Of a stretch of 64,000 bases of DNA, positions 18,150-28,400 are shown one piece after another. Below the pieces are notes generated by a model. It was not told the DNA's origin. It saw only the letters and a program-made list of their open reading frames with translations, and ran no database searches. The stretch covers positions 1 to 64,000 of the forward strand of contig JANBTH010000015.1 of assembly GCA_027578815.1 (NCBI GenBank), in the 5' to 3' direction. The position numbers and the translations under genes were made by a program. The DNA comes from Coemansia sp. RSA 1804. Its lineage: Eukaryota > Kickxellomycota > Kickxellomycetes > Kickxellales > Kickxellaceae. The number at the start of each line of letters is the position of its first letter. Within the stretch, counting starts at the first letter, position 1.

Positions 18150-18512
18150 TAGCGGCCGATGGCTAAAGTGGAATGGACGAGAGCACTGGAGAATTGAAGC
18201 GCTTAAATTAAAAGGAAAAAAGAAGAGGATGGAATGGAAAGCGAGCAGCACCAGGCTGGCAAGTGCCGAATTATGCCCAATATTGCAGCAAACGCTGATT
18301 GGGCGTGTCTGCAGAGCAAGCAGCGGATAAAGAAGAAGCTGTGTGTTTTTTCTGCAGCTCATGCCAGCCAAACCAGCCAAACCAGCCAAACTAGATGGCC
18401 CCAAGCCCGAAAGAAAAAATGAAAGCCAAAGCTGCGGGTGAGCCACGCGCATCCGCATTTTGATTCCGCCTCTTATCCCCCAATAAACATTTCCATATCG
18501 AATCCATCCAAA
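18150..18512. promoter_or_regulatory. Bidirectional promoter RPC11 / uL1
   Basis: 363 bp between the divergent starts of a Pol III subunit and a ribosomal protein. It contains three perfect tandem copies of CCAGCCAAA at 18364-18390, which could be binding sites. No reading frame resembling a protein is present. Confidence 0.5.
18364..18390. repeat. Three tandem CCAGCCAAA copies in RPC11/uL1 promoter
   Basis: Three identical 9-bp units in the shared promoter. Could be a transcription-factor array or simple slippage product; the sequence alone does not decide. Confidence 0.7.
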
Positions 18513-19786
18513 ATGAGGTAGGCGCTGAAGAGACTATGAGATGGATGCGCCAGCATCGCCCGAACGTCATGGCGGATGCAGATGACCCAGAGCGGCCTTT
18601 GGTGGCAGAACATGGATTTCGAACGGAATTCGAAATTGCAAATTTGGAATTCTCAGCACCCCCGAAAAGGCGCCAGTGCATTGCAGACAGACGCATTCAG
18701 ACGGCTAGAACATGGGGCACATTGGTATTGGTGTTGTCCAGAGCAGATTCGCTGGCCTTGAAAAAAGCGCTTCAAGCGTGTAGAGACAGTGCGGAATGCC
18801 TGAAAGCAGACTCAATGACTACAAACAGCTGCTGCGGGGCAGCTCGTGCGCTGGAGAAATGGGTTCGGCATGGCTGCTCTATATCTGTCTGGCAGCGTTG
18901 CTTTGGCTGCAAGGGGTTCTTCTGTTCACAATACGATCCACAGTAAGCAACCGCCGGCCCAGGCTGTTTCGATCTGCCCATGGCATGGTTCTGTATGACA
19001 TGTGTGGCATTCTGCATTTTCCGAATAGCGCAGGCTGGTGCGTGTACCTTTTTTACTCTCTGCCTTATCTTCCTACTAATGCTTCAGGCGTGTATGTGCA
19101 TATCTATCTACCGCTTCTACCATTGAGCTTGTAGCGGAAGCAAGATTCAGGTTTCATCGGTGCGCGAGGAGGTCAAGGCGCTTCTTGCCGAGTCGGCCGA
19201 AAGCAAGCGCAAGTTTGTCGAGACAGTCGAGCTCCAGATCGGCCTCAAGAACTACGATCCCCAGCGCGACAAGCGTTTTGCTGGCACAGTCAAGCTGCCC
19301 AATGTTCCCCGCCCCAGGATGACTGTGTGTGTTATCGGCGATGCCCACGATTGCGACAAGGCCAAGGATCTGGAGATGCCGTTCCGCACCGCTGACGATC
19401 TGAAGAAGCTGAACAAGAACAAGAAGCTGGTCAAGAAGCTTGCTGGCTCTTTCAACGCGTTCCTTGCATCAGAGTCGATGATCAAGCAGATTCCCCGTCT
19501 CATCGGCCCTGGCCTCCATAAGGCCGGAAAGTTCCCGACACCCGTTGGCCACAACGACGATCTTGCTGTGCGTGCCGACGAGATCCGCGCCACCATCAAG
19601 TTCCAGCTCAAGAAGGTTCTGTGTCTTGCCGTTGCCGTTGGCAATGTCTCGATGAATGACGACCAGCTTGTCATCAACATCATGACTGCCGTCAACTTCC
19701 TTGTTTCGCTGCTCAAGAAGCACTGGCAGAACATCAAGTCGCTGTTCATCAAGACCACGATGGGCAAGCCCCACCGCCTCTACTAA
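18513..19786 (+). CDS. RPL10A: 60S ribosomal protein uL1 (L10a/Rpl1), two exons
   Basis: uL1 of the large ribosomal subunit stalk. Exon 1 is only ATGAG (18513-18517) followed by donor GTAGGC. Exon 2 starts at 19135 (acceptor TTGTAG) or 19141 (acceptor GGAAG) and ends at 19786. Both acceptors keep the frame; the second yields [13 protein letters not shown], matching the family start MSKI exactly, while the first adds Gly-Ser. The rest carries [62 protein letters not shown] and a C-terminal MGKPHRLY. A branch-like TACTAAT is at 19074-19080. The ATG is placed from splice logic, not from a continuous frame. Confidence 0.92.
18518..19134 (+). other. Long 5' intron of uL1 gene
   Basis: About 617 bp (623 with the alternative acceptor), long for this window and fairly GC-rich in its first 430 bp. 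Ribosomal-protein introns often host snoRNAs (known), but I found no convincing C/D boxes (RTGATGA with CTGA) and cannot judge H/ACA structure by eye. Open frames inside it do not resemble known proteins. Confidence 0.7.
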
Positions 19787-20365
19787 GAGCAGCGGTCCTT
19801 TGCTCTTCTCGGCGTCAGTGTCTAGTCTAGTCTAGAAAATGGGACGGTCTGGTGCAAGGGATTCTCTTAGCGAGGCAAAGACAAGCGGGGGAGCGTGTCT
19901 ATTCGGCGACTTCCGCTCAACAAACAAACACATCTGTACTTGCTGGCAACCGCCGCAATGCCTTCTTTCCTTCTGCAAAGTATGTGTTGCGTGCACAGTC
20001 TTCTTGTACAGTCACCAAAGCGCACTCTTGTTCTGCTGCTGCTTTTGCCCTATGCTAGAACAGTAGTAGTCGTCGTTTATCGTACCAGGCAAATGCTTTT
20101 GTTCTTTTCTGAAGCTATTGGTCTGGAGGGTGCGTCACTTGGGAGCTTTTGTAGACGCCTTCTTGTCTTATCTTTTCTCTTTCTCTGCTTTTCCTTGTCT
20201 TCTTTCTCGTTTCTAATCAACGACATTACATTGCACATTTATCCAACATATCTCACGATTTGTGTGGATGTTCCATATGCTAACGGTTAAATGATAATGC
20301 GCATGTTTCCTATTACAGAATATTGAAGTGCGTCTTTGCCAAAAAGAAAAAGAATATACACGTTG
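19787..20365. other. Convergent 3' regions, uL1 and NOP6
   Basis: 579 bp of T-rich sequence between two converging genes. No gene or RNA is recognised. Confidence 0.5.
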
Positions 20366-21175
20366 CTACTTGCGTGGTCCACGACCGCGCTTTCTGCGGT
20401 TGGGCTGCTTCTTGGCTGTGGCATCACTGCTTCTGGTACCGTCTCTGGTCTGCCCATAGTCATAATCGTCTTCACCACCTGCATTTGTATTTTGAGCTGT
20501 TTCACCTTGCTTCTCGTATTGATGCGTGTCGCTATTGTTCTCAGACCTGGACGAAGACCACTTGGTGACCTTTGTAGCGGATGTCTTTTTCCTCTCCTCT
20601 TCCAGCTCGTCTCTTCGGCGCTTCAGCTTTTGCTTGCGATTCTCGCTATTGCCACCGCCTCCCGCAGTCAGCTCAACGTTGATTTTCTTTGTACCAAGAC
20701 GCATATGATGGAACCTTAATGCTTGTTTTAGATCCGCCGATGTGGAAAACTCTGCAAAAGCAAACCCTCGCGACTTTCCTGTATCTTTATTTGTCATGAG
20801 GCGGACTGAGGTTGGATTTGCCGACTTCATAAATGTCTTGAGCTCCTCAGCAGTCGCACTAAAAGGAAGATTTCCAACAAAGACAATAAACCGTACAACG
20901 TGGCCAGCCGCACTCGTTTGTTTTTCAAATTTGACCTTCTCAGGTGTCTCAGCATCGTTCACAACGTCCATTTTCGGAGCGGATGCCTTGTTTCTGCGCT
21001 TTTCGGATTTTTTGTTAGTTTTATCACCAGAATCGTTGTTCTTGGCATTTTCAAGATTGGTGGTCTCACTTGTCTCTAAACTCTTTGAGCGTTCGTCGGT
21101 AACAGGCTTTTCTAGCTTTCCCCTAAATTGGAGAGCTTTCCGTTGCTTCTTTGTTAGCTGCAGTGTTGTTGACAT
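20366..21175 (-). CDS. NOP6: Nucleolar RRM protein Nop6-like
   Basis: RNA-binding protein of small-subunit ribosome assembly. The start MSTTLQLTKKQRKALQFRGK at 21175 matches the Nop6 N-terminus. A basic/acidic linker follows, then one RRM (RNP2 FIVFVGNLPFSA, RNP1 KSRGFAFAEF). Next comes the family-specific INVELTAGGGGNSENR with basic helices KQKLKRRRDELEEERKK, and an RG/K-rich C-terminus (KRGRGPRK) typical of nucleolar proteins. About 269 residues. Confidence 0.88.
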   Translation of the reverse strand: MSTTLQLTKKQRKALQFRGKLEKPVTDERSKSLETSETTNLENAKNNDSGDKTNKKSEKRRNKASAPKMDVVNDAETPEKVKFEKQTSAAGHVVRFIVFVGNLPFSATAEELKTFMKSANPTSVRLMTNKDTGKSRGFAFAEFSTSADLKQALRFHHMRLGTKKINVELTAGGGGNSENRKQKLKRRRDELEEERKKTSATKVTKWSSSRSENNSDTHQYEKQGETAQNTNAGGEDDYDYGQTRDGTRSSDATAKKQPNRRKRGRGPRK

Positions 21176-22226
21176 TGCCGGTGAATATACACATAAATAA
21201 ATAGTAACGATATGTGAAAGTAGCAAGAAGGCAATTTTGAAATGTGAAACTAAAAAGTGGTTTGACTATAAAGCAAAATTCAGATTTTTATGCGGTGATC
21301 TGGAAAAGCATGATATCAACGCCAATCATATCTAGCGTGATCGCGAGGCAAATTTATACGACAAACCAACACAATCTTTGGCTGCTTTTAACATATTCCA
21401 CAGCTTGTAAAGCAAAAGAGCATCAACGACACAATATATCAAAACTCAACTAGGTTTCGTTTATACACTCGTAGCCTTCAAACTAAACAAATATATAATT
21501 GACCATTTAATTTTAATTATTATTAAAGGGTAACCCAACCTTGAAGCCAGGTACAAGAACTAAGAAGATGGCAAAGCTAACATATCTAGTAAGGTTCTGC
21601 AAATATAATATGTGTTTCTTTATCTATATTCGCAATGTTCCTTTTTTATACAATGGTCTACAATCTCAGAGTGTGTAGCACACATATATTCGCATTCAAG
21701 ACAAACATACATGAAATTACATGCTGGATGTTGGATAAAATCAAAATCAAACATTATATTTTGGTAAGGAGTAGCTGTTTATAACTGTTAATATTCAAAT
21801 ATTAGCTTTTGAAAATACCAAATTGTTGACAAAAATGTGTATAAAAATGAAATAGCGATAGGAAATGTTTGTTTATTGCAAGTTCTCTATATCATCGACA
21901 AGCAAAGAATATCGCTGTCAATTTAAATACAACTTCATTTTTCCACTAAAACAAGCAAGTACAGGAAAATATTGAGAACGCAAGGATTCAAAAATGTGTT
22001 TACAGCATGCGTGTCGATCATTAAATTCGACCAAAAACAACACACATGGAAAACCGCTTAGCCAACCGACAGCTGTCCATTGTTTGCTCATTTGCACATT
22101 ATTCACAGTACAGCAGCTGCAAAATAAAAAACACATATAGCTTAAAGTATACAGACCTTGTATTAATACATGTGCAAACTATATGTTATGGAAAAGAGAA
22201 CGCATCTATCATGTTGAACCACGCGG
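21176..22226. other. Intergenic, NOP6 promoter and DAD1 3' end
   Basis: 1.05 kb, strongly AT-rich, between two minus-strand genes. Short open frames are random-looking; no tRNA, repeat array or element is seen. Confidence 0.45.
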
Positions 22227-22613
22227 TCACAGATCCTCTTCCATAGCTGTATTCAACTCGCCTATGATGCCACTTTCGGGATCTGCTGCAGCGGCATGGC
22301 TATCCGCACATTCGCTCGCATCGTCTTCTATGCTTTGTGCGTCAGATTTACCTTCACAGTCACTACTCTGGTTTCGGTCACCATTCTCATCAGCGGGCGG
22401 GTTGATAATTGTTCCAAACTCGCTCCAAAGTCCAGAAATGCGCCCAAAATTTGCACTCAATGAGATTGCCGACTCTAAATTCTGGTTTAGCTGAATCAAA
22501 TTTCTGTTGACAGTGTCCATTCCTTGGTTAATATCAATAATCAGCCGTTCCTTTTCCCGCTCAAACTGCGAGCGACCACCATAGCTTAGAGTAAGTGAAT
22601 CTGTCCTGTCCAT
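22227..22613 (-). CDS. DAD1: DASH/Dam1 complex subunit Dad1
   Basis: Outer-kinetochore DASH complex subunit coupling kinetochores to microtubules, a fungus-specific complex. The first 70 residues match Dad1: FEREKERLIIDINQGMD, NRNLIQLNQNLESAISL and GRISGLWSEFG. The remaining roughly 55 residues are an acidic, disordered tail (Asp/Glu/Ser/Ala-rich), making it 128 residues against fewer than 100 for yeast Dad1. Start MDRTDSL is the first ATG of the frame and fits the family. Confidence 0.87.
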   Translation of the reverse strand: MDRTDSLTLSYGGRSQFEREKERLIIDINQGMDTVNRNLIQLNQNLESAISLSANFGRISGLWSEFGTIINPPADENGDRNQSSDCEGKSDAQSIEDDASECADSHAAAADPESGIIGELNTAMEEDL

Positions 22614-22893
22614 GGATAATGTTTTGGAAAGAGCTAATATAAGGTGTTACGGCTACTCTAGTATAAGAGTTGAATTGAATAAAACAAAATATCTAGACAA
22701 AATGCACAAAGTGCTCTAAAATAACAAAGGTGCTAGGCAAGTAAACAATAGCATTAAATATACAAGCTAAGGCTATCGTAAACATTGGGCCAATCATGTG
22801 ATTCTCTAATTTTTAACATTCTAAACTTCCAAGACTATCACCAGCGAAATATTATTCAAAAATATAATGAAATGTACGGATAATTAATAAGTG

Positions 22894-24321
22894 TCAATAT
22901 ATAGTCTCTGCTAGAACCCTAGCAGCACTTCTTTCAGCTTCGCTTTCCCAATCAACAGTCCATATAGTGTATATGAATGATCCTGCTAAAAGCGACATGC
23001 CCAATGCGAATGCGATCCACAGTCCAAAAATGCCCATGTTTAGCACATAAATGGCTACAATGCCTAGTGGAAGTATGGCACAGTAGTATGAAGCAATGTT
23101 GATTGCAGCAGCCTGTCTTTGCTTTCCTAGACCACGAAATATCCCTGGAACAATTCCCCTTGTGGCATCAGTCCACTCAATAAGTGCAGCAATCGATATC
23201 AATCTTGATGCAGTAGAAAGAACATCAACATCGCTAGTATATGTCGCTATCCATTTGTTGCCGTATAATAGAAAAAAGATAGACCCGATCATGCTGTATG
23301 CCAAACCACTACTGACCAGAACAATTGCAGCAAACCGTGCACCCACCTTGTCTCCTTCACCCAAAAGACGACCAATGCGTACAGCTGCTGCCCCACCCAC
23401 GGCATGAGGAAGCTGGTAGAGCATAGACATGCTGCTGAAGGCAATTGCCTGTGCAGCAAGGTTTACAGGGCCAAGATAGGTGGCTAGCAGAGTCATCAGC
23501 TCAAAGGCTATATACTCTCCACAAGCTTCAACCATGGCTGGCACTGCCAGCAAGTAGAAGCTGGTTGCAACCAGCGATTTGACATCATTTGGACGCCATG
23601 CCGGTTTTAAAGCATCATAGAATAGCGTGCATGCCACAAGTCCCAGAAACATGGCCCAGTATGAAAAAACGGTTATCCACGCAACCGTGGTAAAGGAAGC
23701 CTTATCAGGCTGTCTCCAGATGAAAAGCCAGTGATTAAGCATATGAAGAGACGAAACCACCGCAAGAACCATTGCTGGGAGACGCATCTGTACATTTGCC
23801 TGGACATACCGCTTTAAACACTCAAACGCCATCCACGGCCATAACCCAAATGAGAGAATCCGCAAGTAAGACGCAGAGGCCATAGCAAGTTCTTCCCGTT
23901 GTCCGATAAACATGTACACCGAAGGAATGGCAACCTGAAACACAACAAACACCACAGCAAACCACAATGAAACTGCCACCAGACCACGCTGTAGATTGAG
24001 ACCAGCATATGTCCGACGTATAGACTGCGCAAACGCCGCTGTGCACAAGGTGTCCAGTGCCGAACCTATTCCTGTTGCTGGTGCAAACGCCAGTATTGCA
24101 CATGTCATGTTTGCCAATGCATATGCGCTCAAGGCCTCCCTACCCCAACTGCCCAGCGATATTAGGTTTAGAAACCCAAATGAATAATGCAGGTAATATG
24201 ACCCGATAAGAGGAACGGACGCCCTTGTTAGCCAGGCGGCTTCTTGGAAAATACTTCTTCTACGCAAAGGCCTTTCCAGGCTATGCAGCAGCGATGTTTC
24301 GTTGTGTATATCCAAAGCCAT
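22894..24321 (-). CDS. MATE family efflux transporter
   Basis: Multidrug and toxic compound extrusion transporter, a cation/drug antiporter of the plasma or vacuolar membrane. From the ATG at 24321 (MALDIHNETS) the 475-residue protein has about twelve hydrophobic segments. MATE-like features include the first-helix ASVPLIGSYYLHYSFGFLNLISLG, TLCTAAFAQ, PHAVGGAAAVRIGRLLGEGD and GIVPGIFRGLGKQRQAA. An upstream in-frame ATG at 24624 would add 101 residues with an extra hydrophobic stretch, not typical of the family. Closest to eukaryotic MATEs (yeast Erc1 or plant DTX type). Confidence 0.9.
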   Translation of the reverse strand: MALDIHNETSLLHSLERPLRRRSIFQEAAWLTRASVPLIGSYYLHYSFGFLNLISLGSWGREALSAYALANMTCAILAFAPATGIGSALDTLCTAAFAQSIRRTYAGLNLQRGLVAVSLWFAVVFVVFQVAIPSVYMFIGQREELAMASASYLRILSFGLWPWMAFECLKRYVQANVQMRLPAMVLAVVSSLHMLNHWLFIWRQPDKASFTTVAWITVFSYWAMFLGLVACTLFYDALKPAWRPNDVKSLVATSFYLLAVPAMVEACGEYIAFELMTLLATYLGPVNLAAQAIAFSSMSMLYQLPHAVGGAAAVRIGRLLGEGDKVGARFAAIVLVSSGLAYSMIGSIFFLLYGNKWIATYTSDVDVLSTASRLISIAALIEWTDATRGIVPGIFRGLGKQRQAAAINIASYYCAILPLGIVAIYVLNMGIFGLWIAFALGMSLLAGSFIYTIWTVDWESEAERSAARVLAETIY

Positions 24322-24835
24322 CTTTGCCTTGCTGCAAATTAATATTCTTTCTTTAGCAGGCAAAAGTACATGGCACACACACACGTTCAAATATAAAATG
24401 TATAAATCCTGCTTTCGACGACTACAGCGGTAAAAAAGGAACAGTATTATGAATATAAGGACTAAAATTACGGAAGAAGATAAAAAGCAAAGAAAAGGCT
24501 TATCTTGGTTTCCATCGAACTGATAAAAATATTCCGCGATACTCATGCTCTTAGTCACATGGAGGAGTAATATTTTTTTGCAGAAAAGTGCTAGCCTCTG
24601 CGATGGGCACATATCAAGCACCACACACTAGTCACCAAGAGAATTCCTTTTGACACATTTGACTAATGAAAATATCATGTGATGGTGCCCATATGCTGAA
24701 CATAGGAATTTTGCAAATATGACGGCCATGAAAAACGCTAAACAGAGACCAATGCTCACTAAATTGAAAATATAAATATATCTTTTGACAAGCTCTCTAT
24801 TTATAGGATATAATCGATACAGCAGTCATCAAGCC
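24322..24835. promoter_or_regulatory. Divergent promoter MATE / TAF10
   Basis: 514 bp between divergent genes. An AAATATAAATATATC block at about 24767-24781 lies some 55 bp upstream of the TAF10 ATG and may be its TATA region. Nothing else is seen. Confidence 0.4.
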
Positions 24836-25285
24836 ATGGATCCACAGCAAGAAAGGGTTACAGAAGATTCCACAAACATTGAGAATAATGTTTCTGCCAA
24901 CCCACAAGGCCAAAGACCTGGAACGCCATCTGGCCGATATATTTCTCGGTCGGAGATCCAAAGCGAAAAGAGCTTGGCCGAGTTTCTGGTGCAGATGGAC
25001 GACTATGCACCTATAATCCCCGACTCGCTGACAGACTATTATCTAGCACAAGCAGGATTCGAATGTACGGATGTTCGCATTAAACGGTTACTTGCCTTGG
25101 CGACGCAAAAGTTTATTTCAGATGTGGCCACCGATGCTTTCCAATACAATCGAATCAGGCAGCAAGCGAGCAAAGAAAAGAAGTTCTATAGCAAAGATCG
25201 CAAAACAGTGCTTAACATGGACGATCTTTCTGCCGCATTGGCAGAGTACGGTGTAAATATTAGAAAACCGGAATACTTTTCGTAG
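24836..25285 (+). CDS. TAF10: TFIID/SAGA subunit TAF10
   Basis: Histone-fold TBP-associated factor shared by TFIID and SAGA. The ATG at 24836 (MDPQQERVTED) gives 149 residues. The conserved region begins SLAEFLVQMDDYAPIIPDSL, then TDYYLAQAGF, DVRIKRLLALATQKFISDVA, DAFQYNRIR and ends with LNMDDLSAALAEYGVNIRKP. An in-frame GTG-led extension to 24785 is not needed. Convergent with the Uds1 protein gene. Confidence 0.95.
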   Translation: MDPQQERVTEDSTNIENNVSANPQGQRPGTPSGRYISRSEIQSEKSLAEFLVQMDDYAPIIPDSLTDYYLAQAGFECTDVRIKRLLALATQKFISDVATDAFQYNRIRQQASKEKKFYSKDRKTVLNMDDLSAALAEYGVNIRKPEYFS

Positions 25286-25496
25286 TTTTGGTGTTTGTAT
25301 TCGTTGTTTCTTATATATAAATGTGGCTGGAGTCACTAGTAAACGTTGGGATTAAGTTAAATTGCAGGTTTTCCAAAAGTTAGGAAAGATACAAGTAGGA
25401 AAATTATATAATGTGCGCTAACTGAATATAAAAGAAAAAAGATGTTGGTTGCAATGAGAGCGGCGTGTATCACCGCAGCAACAGTAGTATGCAAAA

Positions 25497-28400
25497 CTAA
25501 ACAATAGTGACATGATCTGTATGAGTTGTCTGTGTCCCACGGGTACAGGTGTTCCATATCCTTTGCTCGTTTAGCTGTAATGCCTTGCGTGCATCAATGC
25601 GCCAGGCATCAGCTAGCGCCTGTATGCGCTCAATATCTTCATCGCGGCGCGTAATAATCTGGTGCAGTAGCTCGTTAAACTCTGCACGAATGTCGCCAGC
25701 CTCTGGATGGCTGATAGCCACAGTGCTGGCTGTTGCCAAACTTTTTGGCTGTGGAGCTGGTTCATCTGCACCGTCATTGGACGGCACACCAACAGCGGTC
25801 TTTTTGGACAGGTCATCCGAAAGATGGTTCTTTTCCCACTCACGCTTGCCAACACGGCCAACAATAAGCTGAAGGACCTGTTTTATGTTCTGAGATTCTG
25901 CCTTGCGGCAGCGTGCTTGCGCTTGTTGAACCTCCTCCTCGCACACTTTCTTCTCATTCTCAAGACTAACAACTTTTGTACGAAGACGAGTTATCTGCGC
26001 AAGAACGTGCGCAATGTCCTCTTGGACTACATCTTCATGCTTAGACCGAAGCGTACAATACTTTTGAAGTTGAGAAAGTTGATCTTCTTTCTTTCTCAGC
26101 TCCACCCGACTATTGTGCGACTGATTCTCAAGCTCGTACATGTATGGCATCAACCTTCTTACCTCAGAAGCCGCCATATGTGACATTGCAAGCAGACTGC
26201 TGACAAATAACGGGACATCGTTACATCCGCTTGTTCGACTTGCACTAAACATGTGCTTTCCACTTGGCGATTGTCTGCTCGCAGATCCAGAGTCTCTAGG
26301 GTTGCTGGCCGGTCCTAAAATGTCGCTGGCAGTAGATACTGATGCAGGGCGCAATATGTCGGTCTGTGCTCGAGGTGTCGCTGATGGCATGTCAGAGCTG
26401 TCCACCATGCCCAAGTAGTTTGTCCTAAGGCCCTGGAAGAATGACGCAGATCGGTTACGAACACCTGGCTTTAGTTGCGCAGAAAAAGCCGGCGACCAAG
26501 AGACACTCGAAGGCGAGGCATGCTCGGCGAACATGCTGTGTGAGTTATTGTTAGCTGCAGACGGTACAAACGATTCTATGCTTGCTAGCATGTCTTGGAG
26601 GACCCCTTCAAGCTCAGCTGCAATTGCGCGGACAGCCTCAAGTTCATCCTCTCGTGTGTGGAGTGCATCTTCTTTAAGAACAAGCTTCTCCGAATACGCC
26701 ATCAACATCTGACTGACTTCCTCATCGGTCGTGGCATTGTCAGGTCTAATATCAGATTCGGTCATTGTTTGCGCGTTTGCTGTGAAAAGGCGTTGTTGTT
26801 GATTTGATTTGGGCTGGACACCAGAAACGCAAGTGTGCGAGAAATCTCGAAGCGAAGCAAGGCTTGTAAGGCTTCTGCTACGAGTCAAGCCAGGCAAGGA
26901 TTTGTCGCCCAGTGCAGCAACATAGTCAAAAGACCGTGCATTGCGATTACTAGACAAATTGCTATTCCCTGCGCCGTTCTTATACTCTGAAAGCATGCGA
27001 TTGAGTTTGGCATTCTCCTGCTTAAGAGACTCAAGCACTAAAAGCTCATTGCGCAGACACTGCTCAGTGTTCCGAAGAGCATTAATATTGTCTTCCAAAA
27101 AGTGAAGCTGATCGTTATTAGCTTTCAGAGTGTTGAGATCCGCCTGCAGAACATTGTTCTCATCGATCTTCGCTTGCAACTGCTGCTTAGCCAATGTGAT
27201 CTCTTCACAAAGCTCGGAAATTCGGCCCTCAAGTATATCGATCCTATCCTGTAATTCAGAATCTCTAGGTAATGCCTCCACAGTAAGCGGCTCAATCTTA
27301 CCAACAGCAGGATGGTCAACCGACCTGGAAGCATCACTCGAAACAGCGTTCGAACGCGCTCCAGGAGCAAGTGGTTGCAGATGATTGCCGCCATCTAATG
27401 AGTTCAAACTCTTGATATCCTGAGTAAGACGCTCGATATTGTCAAAAAGCCGCTGTCTTTCCTCGCTCCAACGCTGTTTCTCGTTTGCGTGTTCTGCAAG
27501 AAGCGACTCTGTCGCTTCCTTCACACGCTGGTCTGCACTTTCAGCAAGATAATTAGCCTTGGCTAGCTTTTCGCGTTGCTGTGATATTGCCAAGCCTTGG
27601 GCCTCACGAAGACGCTTCTCGGTGCCCAGATCCCTGTTCAGTCGTGTGCAAGACTCGTAGACTTTCATCGACTCCTGGTAGAAAATCGAACTGTCTGAAA
27701 CCATTGTGCGAATCAATGCCATCGCTGAAGCAGCCCTGTCGACATTCCAGTCACTCAGCTGCCGATCACTACTCTCGCCAGCCGCATTGTCCCTAACAAC
27801 ATCGATTTCACTTTCACGGCTGAAAAAGTCTACCAGCGAATCAATCGATATAGCATCCTTCGAAGTTGCAGGCTCCATTTTAAGCGTAGGCGTTGCGGGT
27901 GGTGTTCGAGAAAAGGGTAGATCAGTGCCATTAGACGAGCGCAGCTTCTCTACATTGTCCTGCGCATCGCGGAGCATACGCAGAGGACCAACAATACTCC
28001 TGACTCCTGTCACAAAGGCCTGTGTACACTGTCCGTTTAACCGGGCTTCCTCTCTTGCAAACTCTAGCTGAATTCTAGATGTTTCGGCAACGTCTGAAGC
28101 TTGAGAGCGAAGTTCATCCAATGCGTTCTGCGTTTCCTGAGTTTTTAGATGTGCTTCATCAAGCTTAGCCTCAAGGACACGAGCAAGCTGCAAGGCATCC
28201 TGGTTCTGCTCCTTGAGCACAGTTATCTCGCCTGTCAGTCGCTCAACTGCAAGGTTTGCACTGTGGTGAGATATTTGCGACTCATTATCAGAACTGTTTG
28301 TGTTCTTTGAAGCAAAGCGGGTGATTGCCTCATGGTTCTTGTTTTGAAGATCGCGGATCTGCTGCTCTAGTTCTTGTCTAGTTGCCAGATGCTCAGCAAG

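Noticed and set aside
17544..18152. 202-codon plus-strand frame over RPC11
   Set aside because: Antisense to the clear RPC11 protein.
18610..18640. tRNA-like T-loop (TTCGAA) in the uL1 intron
   Set aside because: No acceptor stem, anticodon arm or A box around it.
18536..18946. 136-codon open frame in the uL1 intron
   Set aside because: It lies between a good donor and the uL1 exon and shows no domain; kept only as an intron remark.
24322..24624. 101-residue N-terminal extension of the MATE protein
   Set aside because: Not present in the family, Phe/Leu-rich translation of AT-rich DNA; the ATG at 24321 gives a normal protein.
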